Shown: positions 8,349-17,555 of the stretch, piece by piece
How the letters are laid out: the number at the start of each line of letters is the position of its first letter
Numbering within the stretch: position 1 is the stretch's first letter
Program-made: the position numbers and the translations under genes
DNA from: JAIBAC01 sp046331095
Lineage (GTDB): Bacteria > Actinomycetota > Acidimicrobiia > UBA2766
Length of the DNA stretch: 64,000 nucleotides
NCBI GenBank assembly: GCA_046331095.1
Contig: JAXLRM010000006.1
Location: forward strand, 130,423-194,422
Reading direction: 5' to 3'
The notes under the pieces: generated by a model
Told to the model about the DNA's origin: nothing
Seen by the model: the letters and a program-made list of their open reading frames with translations, nothing else
Databases searched by the model: none

Positions 8349-8621
8349 ATGTCCCTCGTGTCCGGCGACATGATCAAGATGGTCGACCTCGCCCAGCAGT
8401 TCACGGCCAAGGGAGCCGAGGTCGCGGAGCTGCGCACCTTCCTGCAGGCACAGGTGGACCGCAACGACGACTGGCGCGGCCAGGCCGCGGATCGTTTCCG
8501 TGAGCTGTGGACGACCGAGTTCGCCCCGGCCCTCGCCAACCTCGACCAGGCCCTCGAGGAAGCGAGTGCCGAGGTGAAGCGCCGCCAGCAGATGCTCGAG
8601 GAGGCCGGCTCGGTTCACTGA
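8349..8621 (+). CDS. WXG100-family (ESAT-6-like) protein
   Basis: The 90-residue protein has the size and helix-turn-helix layout of WXG100 proteins: one helix (about 5-38), the turn motif with Trp42-Arg43-Gly44, then a second long helix to about residue 85. Such proteins form helical-hairpin dimers and are exported by type VII systems without being cleaved. The ATG at 8349 has GGAGGT seven bases upstream (8337-8342). The usual C-terminal YxxxD/E export signal is not obvious. It diverges from the zinc-ribbon operon and converges on the large ATPase. Only one WXG100 gene is present, so a homodimer is likely. Confidence 0.85.
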   Translation: MSLVSGDMIKMVDLAQQFTAKGAEVAELRTFLQAQVDRNDDWRGQAADRFRELWTTEFAPALANLDQALEEASAEVKRRQQMLEEAGSVH

Positions 8622-8754
8622 CCGACGCCTCTACCGCGCCCGCGCCGCCGCCGGTCCCTCCCTCGCCGGCGGCGGCGTCGCGTCCCGGCGCGAGCCACAC
8701 CCGATCCCCGCGCCACTCCGCGGGATCGCACGCGGACGCGTCACCGACAGCGCC

Positions 8755-11700
8755 TCAGCGGGCGACCTGGACGAGGCGGATCACATCGCCGCCGACGAAC
8801 TCACCCCGGCCCGGCGGGTTCGCGTAGCCGCGACGCCGCGGCAGGCGCACGCGGAACACCTCGGAGTCCACGTCGGGGTCGGCCTGCAGGACGAGGCCGT
8901 GGCGCGACACGCGCAGCTGCATCAGCCATCCGAACGAGCGCGCCGCCGCGTGGGCCTCTGCCCCGGCGATGAACCACACCCCCGCGTCCCAGCACCGCCG
9001 TGCGATCTCGTCGAGAGCCGTCGCCGCGGGACCGTCGGCGAGGATCTCCGCGTCGTCGACGACGACGACGAGCAACGGACGAGCGGCGCCTGCATCCGGC
9101 GCGGCGTCGGCACGTGCCCGCACCTCCGCAGCCAGTGCCGGCGCGAGCCGCGCGCACGCGTCGGGGCCGACGGCCGCCTCCTCCCACGCGTCGATGTCGG
9201 CAAGCGGTCCGCGTCGGGGAGCCAGGAGCACGAGTCGTGCCAGCGGGTCTTCGTCTGCGATCGCTTTGGTCAGCGTCGCCAGGGCCGTCGAGCGACCGCT
9301 GCGCATCGGCCCGGCGACGAGGAACAAGGGCACACACGCGAGGTCGCAACGCAGCGCCGCCATCGTGTCGCCGGCGAGACCGATGACCGGCCCACGGTCT
9401 TCGCCTCCCGGCCCGCCTACCCCGGCACCGGCGTCGAGACCCGACCGCGGGACCTCGACCGGCAGCGTCTCGATCGCGGGCATCCGGGCAGGCTCGACGC
9501 CGGAGCCGCCGCTCAGGTCCGTGGCTGTCGCCACGCGCCACCGCACGTCCCCGGGCCCGCGCGCGTCGCCCGGAGCGACGAGCTCGACGCCGACCCCGAA
9601 CGCGTCGCGCACGCGCCCCGGGATCGACACCGGATCACCCGCCGCTACGACGTGGAGGCCGAGCCGGCGCCCGTCCTCGCAGAGGCGCCGCAGCGTCATC
9701 GCATGTCCCCCGGTCCAGTCCTCGTGCGCCGCGAGGAACGCGCCGAGCCCATCGACGATCAGCGTGACCACGGGCAGGCGACGGGTGGGATCGGTCGCGC
9801 GCCGGTGGAGCTCTCCGTAGAGGACCGCGAAGAGGCGGTCGGTCCGTGCCGCTTCCTCGCCCCCGACGACGGCCGCGCACTGCGGTAGCGCTGCGAGGGG
9901 GGCCAGGTCTCCGCCCGCGCAGTCGAGGCAGTAGATCGCTACGGCCGCGCCGTCACCGGTGCGTGCGAGGGCGGCCGCCACGGTCCTCAGCGCGGTCGTG
10001 CGCCCCGATCCGCTGCGTCCCGCGACGAGGACGGAGCCCCAGTCGGCGAGGTCGAGGCGCATCGGCGAGAGCCGCTGCAGGTGGGCCTCGTCGGCGATCC
10101 CGACGACCGGTGCCCCCGGCTCGCCCACCTCGACGTCATCGAGCGCCACGGTGTCCTCGGGAGGAGGAACCCACACCGAGTGCGGCCGCGGGTCTCCCCC
10201 GCTCGCTCCCCAAGCCGTCACGACCGCGTCCACGACCTCGTCGAGCTCGGTCCTCGCAGGCGCCGCGGTGCCCTCGGTCGCTACACGATGGTGCGGGGCG
10301 GCCGGCGAACCGAGCACCCGCACGGACAACTGCTCCGACGCCGACGCCGCCCGTCCCGCCCACGCGGTCTGGACCGCGACCGCGTCACCGTGGCCGCGTG
10401 CCACGATCGCGCGCCCGCGCAGATCGCGTGGGAAGCGAGAGGCGTCGCCGACGCCGACGACGTCACGGCTCACGCCGGCGTCCTGGACGCGCAGGCAGAC
10501 GCGCAGGTTGGTGTTGTCGGCGAGCTTGGCGGTGTGGGCGTCGGGCTGCTGCGTACCGACGAGCAGGTGCACACCGAGGCTGCGGCCGCGCCTCGCGACG
10601 TCGACGAGACCGTCCACGAAGCCCGGTACGTCGCGGCTGAGCGCGGCGAACTCGTCGACGACGACCACCAGGCGGGGCGGCGCCGCGGTGGGCTCGCGTT
10701 GCTCGCATGCGGCGAGGTCCGGGAGGGCGAGCTCGCGCAAGACCCGCATCCTGTGCCGCAGCTCGGCTTCGAGGGAGACGAGCACCCGCTGCGCGAGGGC
10801 ACCGTCGAGGTCGGTCACCACGCCCGCCGTGTGGGGAAGCGCCGCGAGCCGGTCGAACGCCGCGCCTCCCTTGAAGTCCACGAGCAGGAAGCAGAGACGC
10901 AGCGGCGAGACGCGCACCGCCAGCGAGGCGAGCAAGGTCGTGAACAGCTCGCTCTTGCCCGAACCGGTCGTACCGACGACGAGGGCGTGCGGTCCGTCGG
11001 CATCGAGATCGGCGCAGACGACGCCGGCGGCGCCGCAGCCGATCAGGCAGCGCATCCGCACCGTGGCCTCCCGCCACAGCGAACGGATCGCGGCTGGGTC
11101 GGTCGGGTCCGTCGCGGTCGCCGCTGCCAGCGCTTCGCGGAAGCCCACGACGCGTGCCAAGCCCGTCTGCGGCCCGCGCGTGCCGTCGACCCTGGCGGCG
11201 AGGGCACGCGCGGCGGTCCAGCAATCCGCACCGTCCGCGTGGTCGGGCACGACCGCGACCGCCGCTTCACCTTCGCCGGTGAGCCGCGCCTGCGCAGGCG
11301 AGTCCACGACGAGAACGTGATCGCAGCCGCGAGGCAGGCGGGCGCGCGTCGCCGCGCACCACACGACGGAGACCCCGGCGCCTGCTGCCGCGGCGAGTGC
11401 CGTCTGGAGCGGTGGCGGCGGGTCGTCGTCGACGACGACCACGAGGCGCCGTGCGGTGGCGCCATCGCGCCACGACGATGCCTGGGCGGCGACGGTGGCG
11501 ACGTCGGCCCTCGAGATGTGGGGCAGGAACTGCGCCCAGTCCCACGCGGCGCGGGCGGAGTCGCCCGTGGCCGCGATCGCGATGGCCACATCCTCGGGCG
11601 CGTGCAGGACCGCGATCTGGAGGGCGACCATGCGGGCGGTGGCGCGCCGCTCGCGGTCCGGCCCCGCGATGCCGAGCTGGGTTCCCCCCTCGAGGCCGAC

Positions 11701-12861
11701 GCTCACCGGCACGCACCGGTCGAGCGCGTGCGCGGCGGCGACGGCACCGGTCTCGGCGTCGTCCGCGGCATCGGCTGCCGGACGGGTGGGCGGCGCGATC
11801 ACGAGCTCCGAGTCCAAGTCGCCCACGCCCACCCTGACTTCGAGGAAGTCGCCGTCGCCCGGACGGCGCTCCCACGTCGTCACCCGGTTCTGCAGGGCGC
11901 GTTCGACGAGCGCGGCGACGTCGGGCATCGCCGCGCGCCGGGCACGCACCACTGCGGCATGGGCAGCCGCGAGGTCGGCGCGTGCACGTGCGAGCTGGAT
12001 CCTGTACCTGCGTGTGGCGGCACGGAACGCACGCCGGCCGTTGCGCCTGTCCGCGACGAGGCGCCAGCCGCCGAGCACCGGTGCGAGCGCACCGAATAGG
12101 AGGTAGACGGGGTTGCGTGTGACGAACGCGACCACCACCGCGACGAGCACCGGGGCGAGCACGAATCCCAGGTGGATCGCGCTGCGCGTCCCTCGGGCCG
12201 GCGCCGTGGGCAACTCGAGGGGCGCCGGGTGCACCGGCTCGCCGACCCGCGGTGGACGCAGGGCCCGCTCGGGGACGTCTTCGACGGCGGGGCCCGACGT
12301 CGCTCGCAGCGTCAAGACGTCGGCGCCTACCTGCAACCACGCACCGGGCGGGAGCTCGGTCCCGTGCCTGTCCACGCCGAGCCCGTCGACCAGGACACGC
12401 CCCGGCGTCCGCCCCGGCAGGACACGGACGCCGCCGTCCTGAGTGACCTCGAGCACCGGTGCCTGCCCCCGCGCCGTCAAGCGTCGGATCGTGTTGAGCC
12501 CCGGCACGAGCGGTTGTGACGACCCCGACCGTGGGCCTCCCACCACGACGAGCTCGAAGCCACCTCCGACCGTGCTGCACCCACGCCGGGTCTCCGCCGC
12601 TGCCACGACACCCGCCGCCGGCCGTAGCTCGAGGAGGTCGCCGCTGCGCACCCCGGCATCGACGACGGGGGTCGACGGTTCGAGCGCACACGCAGCGCCT
12701 CCCGGTGTGACGCGCCAGATCCCGAGGTCGCCTTCGAGGTCGGCGCCGGTGGCTCGCGCACAGGCCAGGGCGAGATCGGCTACCTCGGTGCCCGTAGGCA
12801 TCTCCGCCGCGACGATGCGCCTATGTCCGCGGTCCCACCCGAACAGGAGCGTTCGTTGCAC
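8755..12861 (-). CDS. FHA/FtsK-SpoIIIE-type ATPase, EccC/EssC-like type VII motor
   Basis: The 1368-residue protein has an N-terminal ubiquitin-like or FHA-like module (1-90), an FHA-like domain (about 100-190), two membrane segments (230-247, 252-268), then three ATPase modules. Module 1 has GTTGSGKS (630-637) and Walker B LVVVVDE (Glu737). Module 2 has GRSGSGRT (948-955) and IVDG (Asp1037), with Arg for the Walker A lysine and no catalytic Glu. Module 3 has GPMRSGRS (1184-1191) and VVVVDD. Only module 1 looks catalytically complete, as in EccC-type motors where modules 2 and 3 are regulatory. FHA at the N-terminus is the layout of Firmicutes EssC rather than mycobacterial EccC. The GTG start has only weak AAGGGG upstream. 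Confidence 0.85.
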   Translation of the reverse strand: MQRTLLFGWDRGHRRIVAAEMPTGTEVADLALACARATGADLEGDLGIWRVTPGGAACALEPSTPVVDAGVRSGDLLELRPAAGVVAAAETRRGCSTVGGGFELVVVGGPRSGSSQPLVPGLNTIRRLTARGQAPVLEVTQDGGVRVLPGRTPGRVLVDGLGVDRHGTELPPGAWLQVGADVLTLRATSGPAVEDVPERALRPPRVGEPVHPAPLELPTAPARGTRSAIHLGFVLAPVLVAVVVAFVTRNPVYLLFGALAPVLGGWRLVADRRNGRRAFRAATRRYRIQLARARADLAAAHAAVVRARRAAMPDVAALVERALQNRVTTWERRPGDGDFLEVRVGVGDLDSELVIAPPTRPAADAADDAETGAVAAAHALDRCVPVSVGLEGGTQLGIAGPDRERRATARMVALQIAVLHAPEDVAIAIAATGDSARAAWDWAQFLPHISRADVATVAAQASSWRDGATARRLVVVVDDDPPPPLQTALAAAAGAGVSVVWCAATRARLPRGCDHVLVVDSPAQARLTGEGEAAVAVVPDHADGADCWTAARALAARVDGTRGPQTGLARVVGFREALAAATATDPTDPAAIRSLWREATVRMRCLIGCGAAGVVCADLDADGPHALVVGTTGSGKSELFTTLLASLAVRVSPLRLCFLLVDFKGGAAFDRLAALPHTAGVVTDLDGALAQRVLVSLEAELRHRMRVLRELALPDLAACEQREPTAAPPRLVVVVDEFAALSRDVPGFVDGLVDVARRGRSLGVHLLVGTQQPDAHTAKLADNTNLRVCLRVQDAGVSRDVVGVGDASRFPRDLRGRAIVARGHGDAVAVQTAWAGRAASASEQLSVRVLGSPAAPHHRVATEGTAAPARTELDEVVDAVVTAWGASGGDPRPHSVWVPPPEDTVALDDVEVGEPGAPVVGIADEAHLQRLSPMRLDLADWGSVLVAGRSGSGRTTALRTVAAALARTGDGAAVAIYCLDCAGGDLAPLAALPQCAAVVGGEEAARTDRLFAVLYGELHRRATDPTRRLPVVTLIVDGLGAFLAAHEDWTGGHAMTLRRLCEDGRRLGLHVVAAGDPVSIPGRVRDAFGVGVELVAPGDARGPGDVRWRVATATDLSGGSGVEPARMPAIETLPVEVPRSGLDAGAGVGGPGGEDRGPVIGLAGDTMAALRCDLACVPLFLVAGPMRSGRSTALATLTKAIADEDPLARLVLLAPRRGPLADIDAWEEAAVGPDACARLAPALAAEVRARADAAPDAGAARPLLVVVVDDAEILADGPAATALDEIARRCWDAGVWFIAGAEAHAAARSFGWLMQLRVSRHGLVLQADPDVDSEVFRVRLPRRRGYANPPGRGEFVGGDVIRLVQVAR

Positions 12862-12900
12862 CCACTCGCCCCTTCGACACCCGAGCGCAGTCTGGCATCT

Positions 12901-13473
12901 TCACGGGAACACGTCGAGCGCCTCGAGCTCACGCCTCAGGGTCTGCAACGCGCGGTACTGCGCCGAGCGCACCGCCTCGTGGGCGCGATCGAGGACGACG
13001 GCGACCTCGATCGCCGGCAGTCCCTCGACGAAGCGCAACACGATGACCTCACGCTGGAGCGCGGGCAGCGCGTCGACGAGCCGACGCAGCGCAGCCACCT
13101 CCCAGCGGTGAGCGACAACGGCGTCCGGCTGTGGCAGCGTGGCCGCCGCCACGTCGAGGGTCCCAGTGTCGAAGCGTTGCAGCCGGGCGTCGACGCGCAT
13201 CCGACCCAGCGCGAGATTCCGTGCGATGCGCAGCAGCCATGCACGGTACCGGATCCCCCTCCACTCGAAACGCTCGCGCATCTCCCACGCCCGCACGAAG
13301 GTCTCGGCGGTGACGTCGTCGGCGTCGGAGCGCGAGTAGTGGCGCGCGACGTAGCCGTGAACGAGCCCGACGTGCTCGAGGTAGAGCTCCTCGAACGCGT
13401 CCGCGTCCCCACATCTCACACGCTCCAGGAGAGCGCGCTCCACATCCGGCCCCACGGCGCCATGTTGGCACAC
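12901..13473 (-). CDS. ECF-type RNA polymerase sigma factor upstream of the type VII ATPase
   Basis: The 190-residue protein has sigma-70 region 2 (about 25-85, including LYLEHVGLVHGYVAR and DADDVTAETFVRAWE) and region 4 (about 125-182, LPALQREVIVLRFVEGL, then HEAVRSAQYRALQTLRREL), with no regions 1 or 3, which is the ECF layout. It lies nine bases after rel and 39 before the ATPase gene, so probably sits in one transcript with the ATPase. No anti-sigma gene is adjacent. The GTG at 13473 is the longest start and has only a weak ribosome-binding site; a GTG at 13455 is possible. Confidence 0.85.
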   Translation of the reverse strand: MCQHGAVGPDVERALLERVRCGDADAFEELYLEHVGLVHGYVARHYSRSDADDVTAETFVRAWEMRERFEWRGIRYRAWLLRIARNLALGRMRVDARLQRFDTGTLDVAAATLPQPDAVVAHRWEVAALRRLVDALPALQREVIVLRFVEGLPAIEVAVVLDRAHEAVRSAQYRALQTLRRELEALDVFP

Positions 13474-13482
13474 GCTCGCGAG

Positions 13483-15834
13483 TCAGCGCGTGGCGACCGC
13501 CGACGCGGGCTTGGTCTTGTCGACGGTGGGCACCACGCGGAAGACCTCGTAGACACCGTTGACGTTCGCGACCGCCGACAGGACGGTGTCGAGGCGGGAG
13601 GGGTCGGCGATCTCGCACTCGAACTCCTGGACCGCGATCTGGTCACGTCCCGTGGAGGTCTGCGCGAGCCTGATGTTCACGTGGTGGTCGGAGAGCACCC
13701 GGCACACGTCGGCGAGCAGTCCCGAACGGTCGAGAGCCTCGATCTGGATGCGTACGCGGGCAGCGGCCCGCCGCGTGAGGTCCCACTCGACCCCGATGAG
13801 ACGCTCGGGCACCGCGTCGAGACCGACCGCGTTGGCGCAGTCGGAGCGGTGCACCGAGACGCCTCTGCCACGCGTGTGGTAGCCGATGATCTCGTCGCCG
13901 GGGATCGGGCTGCAGCAGCGTGCGAGGTGGACGAACACGTCGTCGAGGCCCTCGACGTGGACCCCGCTCGACTGTGCCGAACGGCTGCGGCGGTTGATGC
14001 CTGCGAGGGGTGACTCGTCCGCGGGTGCGGCTTCGAGGATGCCGGCCGTGTGTCGGGCGAGGTGGGTGACGACGGTCTCGGCCTTGACGTGGTCCTCGCC
14101 GATCGCGGCGAACAATGCGGCCACGTGGGCGTAGTTCATCTCCTCGGCGACGGTCTCGATGATCTGGCCCTCGAGCACGCCCGCGGACGGGATGCGGGCG
14201 TCGCGCATCGCTGCGGTGAGCAACTCGCGGCCGGCCTCGACGAGCTGGGTGCGCCGCTCGCGGCTGAACCACGCGCGGATCTTGTTGCGTGCCTTGGGCG
14301 TCGCGACGACGGGGAGCCAGTCGCGGCTCGGGCCGGCCCCGGAGATGTTGGACGTGAAGATCTCGACCGTGTCACCCGACGTGAGCCTGGTGTCGAGCGG
14401 GACGAGGCGGTCGTTGACGCGGGCGCCGATGCAGCGGTGCCCGATCTCGGTGTGGACCGCGTAGGCGAAGTCGATCGGGGTCCCGCCGGCGGGCAGCGAG
14501 AGCACGTCACCCTGGGGGGTGAACACGAACACCTCGTCGCGGTAGAGGTCCTCGCGCAGGTTGTCGAGGAACTCGGCGGGGTCCTCGGTGGCCATCTGGC
14601 CCTCGAGCACCCGGCGGAACCACGCGAGCTCGTCGGCGCCGTGGCGGCGCGACTCGTTGCCGTCCTCCTTGTAGCGCCAGTGCGCCGCGATGCCGAACTC
14701 GGCGGTGTGGTCCATGTCGGCGGTGCGGATCTGGACCTCGAGCGGACGGCCCGTGGGCCCCATCACGGTCGTGTGCAGCGACTGGTAGAGGTTGAACTTC
14801 GGCAGCGCGATGTAGTCCTTGAACCTGCCCAGGATCGGCTTCCAGATAGCGTGGACCACACCGAGCACCCCGTACGCGTCCGGGGTGGACCCCACGACCA
14901 CGCGGACGCCGAGCACGTCGTTGATCTCGTCGAAGCTCTTCTGCCGGCTGACCATCTTCTGGTAGATGGACCAGTAGTGCTTCGGCCGTCCGGTGACCGT
15001 GGCGGTGATGCGCGCGGTCTTGAGCCGCTCGTCGACGTTGGCGACGATGCCGGTGAGCTCGCGGTCGACCTCCGCGTGGCACTCCCGCACGAGCGCCTCG
15101 ATCTCGGCGTAGGTCTTGGGGTGCAGCTCCGCGAACGCGAGGTCCTCGAGCTGCCACTTGATCTCGCGGATGCCGAGGCGGTGCGCGAGTGGGGCGTAGA
15201 TGTCGATGGTCTCCTGGGCAAGGCGGCGGCGCTGCTGCTCGGCGAGGGGGGCGAGGGAGCGCATGTTGTGGAGCCGGTCGGCGAGCTTGATGAGCAGGAC
15301 ACGCACGTCCTTGGACATCGCGAGCAGCATCTTGCGCATCGTGGCGGCCTGCTGGGCCTCCTTGGAATCGAACGTGAGTCGTTCGAGCTTGGTGACGCCG
15401 TCGACGATCTCGGCGACGTCGTCACCGAACTCCTCGCGGATCGCGTCGACGTCGAGGTCGGTGTCCTCGACGACGTCGTGCAACAGCCCCGCCGTGATCG
15501 TCGTCACGTCCATACCGAGGTCGGCGAGGATGCCGGCCACGGCGACCGGGTGGACGATGTAGGGGTCGCCGGACTTGCGGAACTGGCCGTCGTGGGCTTC
15601 GCGGGCGATCAGGTAGGCGTTGACGACGGGGCGCACGTCGGCACGGGGGTGATGATGACGCACGAGGCGCACCACCGGCGCGAGTTCGGGGTCGAAGTCG
15701 CCGACACGACGCCACGGGAGCAGGTCGAACATCCCACGCTGGGGCGCGACGACGGCGCGGTCGGGCCCCTCGGGTGACAGGCCCGAGGCCACCGTCGGGT
15801 CGGCACCCTGGGAAGTTGACTGCGAGTCGGCCAT
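13483..15834 (-). CDS. rel: Bifunctional (p)ppGpp synthetase/hydrolase
   Basis: The 783-residue Rel protein makes and degrades the stringent-response alarmone. In order: HD hydrolase domain (LLHDVVEDT, His119-Asp120), synthetase domain with RFKD (337-340) and YQSLHTT, TGS domain (VFTPQGDVLSLPAG), zinc-finger region (HLARCCSPIPGDEIIGY) and a C-terminal ACT domain. HD and synthetase motifs both look intact, so both activities are expected. RFKD is the RxKD form typical of bifunctional enzymes. The ATG at 15834 is chosen over a GTG at 15846, which lies three bases from a probable -10. Confidence 0.96.
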   Translation of the reverse strand: MADSQSTSQGADPTVASGLSPEGPDRAVVAPQRGMFDLLPWRRVGDFDPELAPVVRLVRHHHPRADVRPVVNAYLIAREAHDGQFRKSGDPYIVHPVAVAGILADLGMDVTTITAGLLHDVVEDTDLDVDAIREEFGDDVAEIVDGVTKLERLTFDSKEAQQAATMRKMLLAMSKDVRVLLIKLADRLHNMRSLAPLAEQQRRRLAQETIDIYAPLAHRLGIREIKWQLEDLAFAELHPKTYAEIEALVRECHAEVDRELTGIVANVDERLKTARITATVTGRPKHYWSIYQKMVSRQKSFDEINDVLGVRVVVGSTPDAYGVLGVVHAIWKPILGRFKDYIALPKFNLYQSLHTTVMGPTGRPLEVQIRTADMDHTAEFGIAAHWRYKEDGNESRRHGADELAWFRRVLEGQMATEDPAEFLDNLREDLYRDEVFVFTPQGDVLSLPAGGTPIDFAYAVHTEIGHRCIGARVNDRLVPLDTRLTSGDTVEIFTSNISGAGPSRDWLPVVATPKARNKIRAWFSRERRTQLVEAGRELLTAAMRDARIPSAGVLEGQIIETVAEEMNYAHVAALFAAIGEDHVKAETVVTHLARHTAGILEAAPADESPLAGINRRSRSAQSSGVHVEGLDDVFVHLARCCSPIPGDEIIGYHTRGRGVSVHRSDCANAVGLDAVPERLIGVEWDLTRRAAARVRIQIEALDRSGLLADVCRVLSDHHVNIRLAQTSTGRDQIAVQEFECEIADPSRLDTVLSAVANVNGVYEVFRVVPTVDKTKPASAVATR

Positions 15835-15849
15835 CTGCGCTCTCACAAC

Positions 15850-15855
15850 AGCCTA
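15850..15855 (-). promoter_or_regulatory. Possible -10 element of rel
   Basis: TAGGCT on the minus strand would start transcription near 15843, leaving a nine-base leader with GAGAG before the ATG at 15834. No good -35 is visible. Confidence 0.35.
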
Positions 15856-15889
15856 ATGGCGATCGCAACCGCCGCCGCCGAGGGCCTGC

Positions 15890-16399
15890 TCAGAAGACGA
15901 CGAGGGAATCGACGTCGTCGGCGTCGAGTCGCTCACGGCCGCCGAGGAAGGTGAGCTCGACGATGAACCGGAACGCGACGACGACTCCGCCGAGCGACGC
16001 GATCAGGTCGCGCGTCGCCGCGGCGGTTCCGCCGGTGGCGAGGACGTCGTCGATGACGAGTACGCGCTCGCCCTCGCGGCGCACGGCGTCGCGGTGCATC
16101 TCGAGGTGGGCTTCGCCGTACTCGAGCGAGTAGGCCGTCCGCTCCACTTCCCACGGCAGCTTGCCGCCCTTGCGGCACGGGATGAAGCCGAGCCCGAGGC
16201 GATCCGCGACGGCACCGCCGAAGATGAAGCCGCGGGCGTCGATGCCGCATACGAGGTCGACTTCGGGTGCGGTCGCGGCGAGGCCGTCGATAGCGGCGCG
16301 GAACGCGGCGGCGTCGGCGAGCAGAGGGGTGAGGTCCTTGTACACGACGCCCGGCTCGGGATAGTCGACGACGTCGCGGACGAACTCGCTCAGGTCCAC
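15890..16399 (-). CDS. apt: Adenine phosphoribosyltransferase
   Basis: Apt salvages adenine to AMP using phosphoribosyl pyrophosphate. The 169-residue length matches the family; visible motifs are the PRPP-binding VLVIDDVLATGGTA, YPEPGVVYKDLTPLL at the N-terminus, and CGIDARGFIFG. The GTG at 16399 is the only in-frame start consistent with that length, ten bases after the secF stop. Position between secF and rel is conserved across Actinobacteria. Confidence 0.94.
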   Translation of the reverse strand: MDLSEFVRDVVDYPEPGVVYKDLTPLLADAAAFRAAIDGLAATAPEVDLVCGIDARGFIFGGAVADRLGLGFIPCRKGGKLPWEVERTAYSLEYGEAHLEMHRDAVRREGERVLVIDDVLATGGTAAATRDLIASLGGVVVAFRFIVELTFLGGRERLDADDVDSLVVF

Positions 16400-16409
16400 G
16401 ACCGGAGTC

Positions 16410-17555
16410 TCAGTTCCGGCGACGCTTGCGCGCAACCGGTGTCGAACGGCCGTGTGGCCGCGCCTGCTTCTTGGCCACGGGCCTTGCCGAGGCAGACGCC
16501 GCGGTGCCAACTCCGGCGGTTTCGGCGACCTCGTCGTCCGGTGCCGATGACGCGGTCCTGGGGCCCGACGAGACCGCCGCGACGGCGGCGGAGCGCGCCT
16601 TGCGCTCGGCGCGGGTCTGGTCGCGGGTCGAGCGTTTGAACTGCGGTTCGGTCTCCTTCCACTTCGCGAGGACCGGCGACGCGAAGAAGATCGACGAGTA
16701 GGCCCCCGACGCGATGCCGACGGTGAGCGCGAGGGAGAGGTCTTCGAGCGCGGTGGCGCCGAGGAACACGGCTCCCACGAACAGGAGGCACGCGGCTGGC
16801 ACGAACGACGTGAGCGTGGTGCCCAGCGAACGGGCCAGGGTCTGGTTCATCGAGAGGTTCACGAGGTCGCCGTAGCTCATCTTGCCCGTGGCGAGCATCG
16901 GGGCGTTCTCCCGCACCTTGTCGAATACGACGACGGCGTCGTAGAGCGAGTAGCCGAGCATCGTAAGAACGCCGATGACCGTCGCCGGGGACACCTGGAA
17001 GCCACCGAGGGCGTAGACGCCGAACACGATGATCAGGTCGTGGAACACCTCGAGGATCGCGGTGATCGCCATCTTGAACTCGAAGCGAATCGTTATGTAG
17101 CCGACGACGAGGATGAGGAAGATCAAGAGCGCGACCAGCGCCTTCTGGGTGACCTGGTCCCCCCAGGTGGCGCCGACGGACTTGTTGTCGACGTCGTCGG
17201 GCTGCAAGCCGCTCGCCTGGGCCAGCGCGTCGGTCACCTTGGCGGCGGTCTCGGGCTCGACCTGGCGCGACTCGAGGTAGGTGACGCGGGCGCCGCCGCT
17301 CTGGGCTTCGCGCACGGTCGGGTCCTCGAGCTGGAACTGCGCGGCGACGTCCTCGGCCTGGTCCTTGGTGAAGTCGTTCGAGGGGACACGCCACGTGGTG
17401 CCGCCGGCGAAGTCAATCGACAGGTTCAGGCCCCGCACCGCGATCGCGGCGAGCGCGACGACGACCACCGCGACCGAGAGGCCGATCCAGAGCCGGTAGC
17501 GGCCGACGAAATCGATGTGGGACTGGCCCCAGTAGAAGCGCCGTAGCCGGTTCAC
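16410..17555 (-). CDS. secF: Protein translocase subunit SecF
   Basis: SecF works with SecD to use the proton gradient to pull exported proteins through SecYEG. The 381-residue product has the first membrane helix (LWIGLSVAVVVVALAAIAVRG), a periplasmic region beginning LNLSIDFAGGT, and five further helices including the conserved GYSLYDAVVVFDKVREN. The Lys/Arg/Ala-rich C-terminal tail is long. The GTG at 17555 overlaps the secD stop as GTGA. Confidence 0.95.
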   Translation of the reverse strand: MNRLRRFYWGQSHIDFVGRYRLWIGLSVAVVVVALAAIAVRGLNLSIDFAGGTTWRVPSNDFTKDQAEDVAAQFQLEDPTVREAQSGGARVTYLESRQVEPETAAKVTDALAQASGLQPDDVDNKSVGATWGDQVTQKALVALLIFLILVVGYITIRFEFKMAITAILEVFHDLIIVFGVYALGGFQVSPATVIGVLTMLGYSLYDAVVVFDKVRENAPMLATGKMSYGDLVNLSMNQTLARSLGTTLTSFVPAACLLFVGAVFLGATALEDLSLALTVGIASGAYSSIFFASPVLAKWKETEPQFKRSTRDQTRAERKARSAAVAAVSSGPRTASSAPDDEVAETAGVGTAASASARPVAKKQARPHGRSTPVARKRRRN

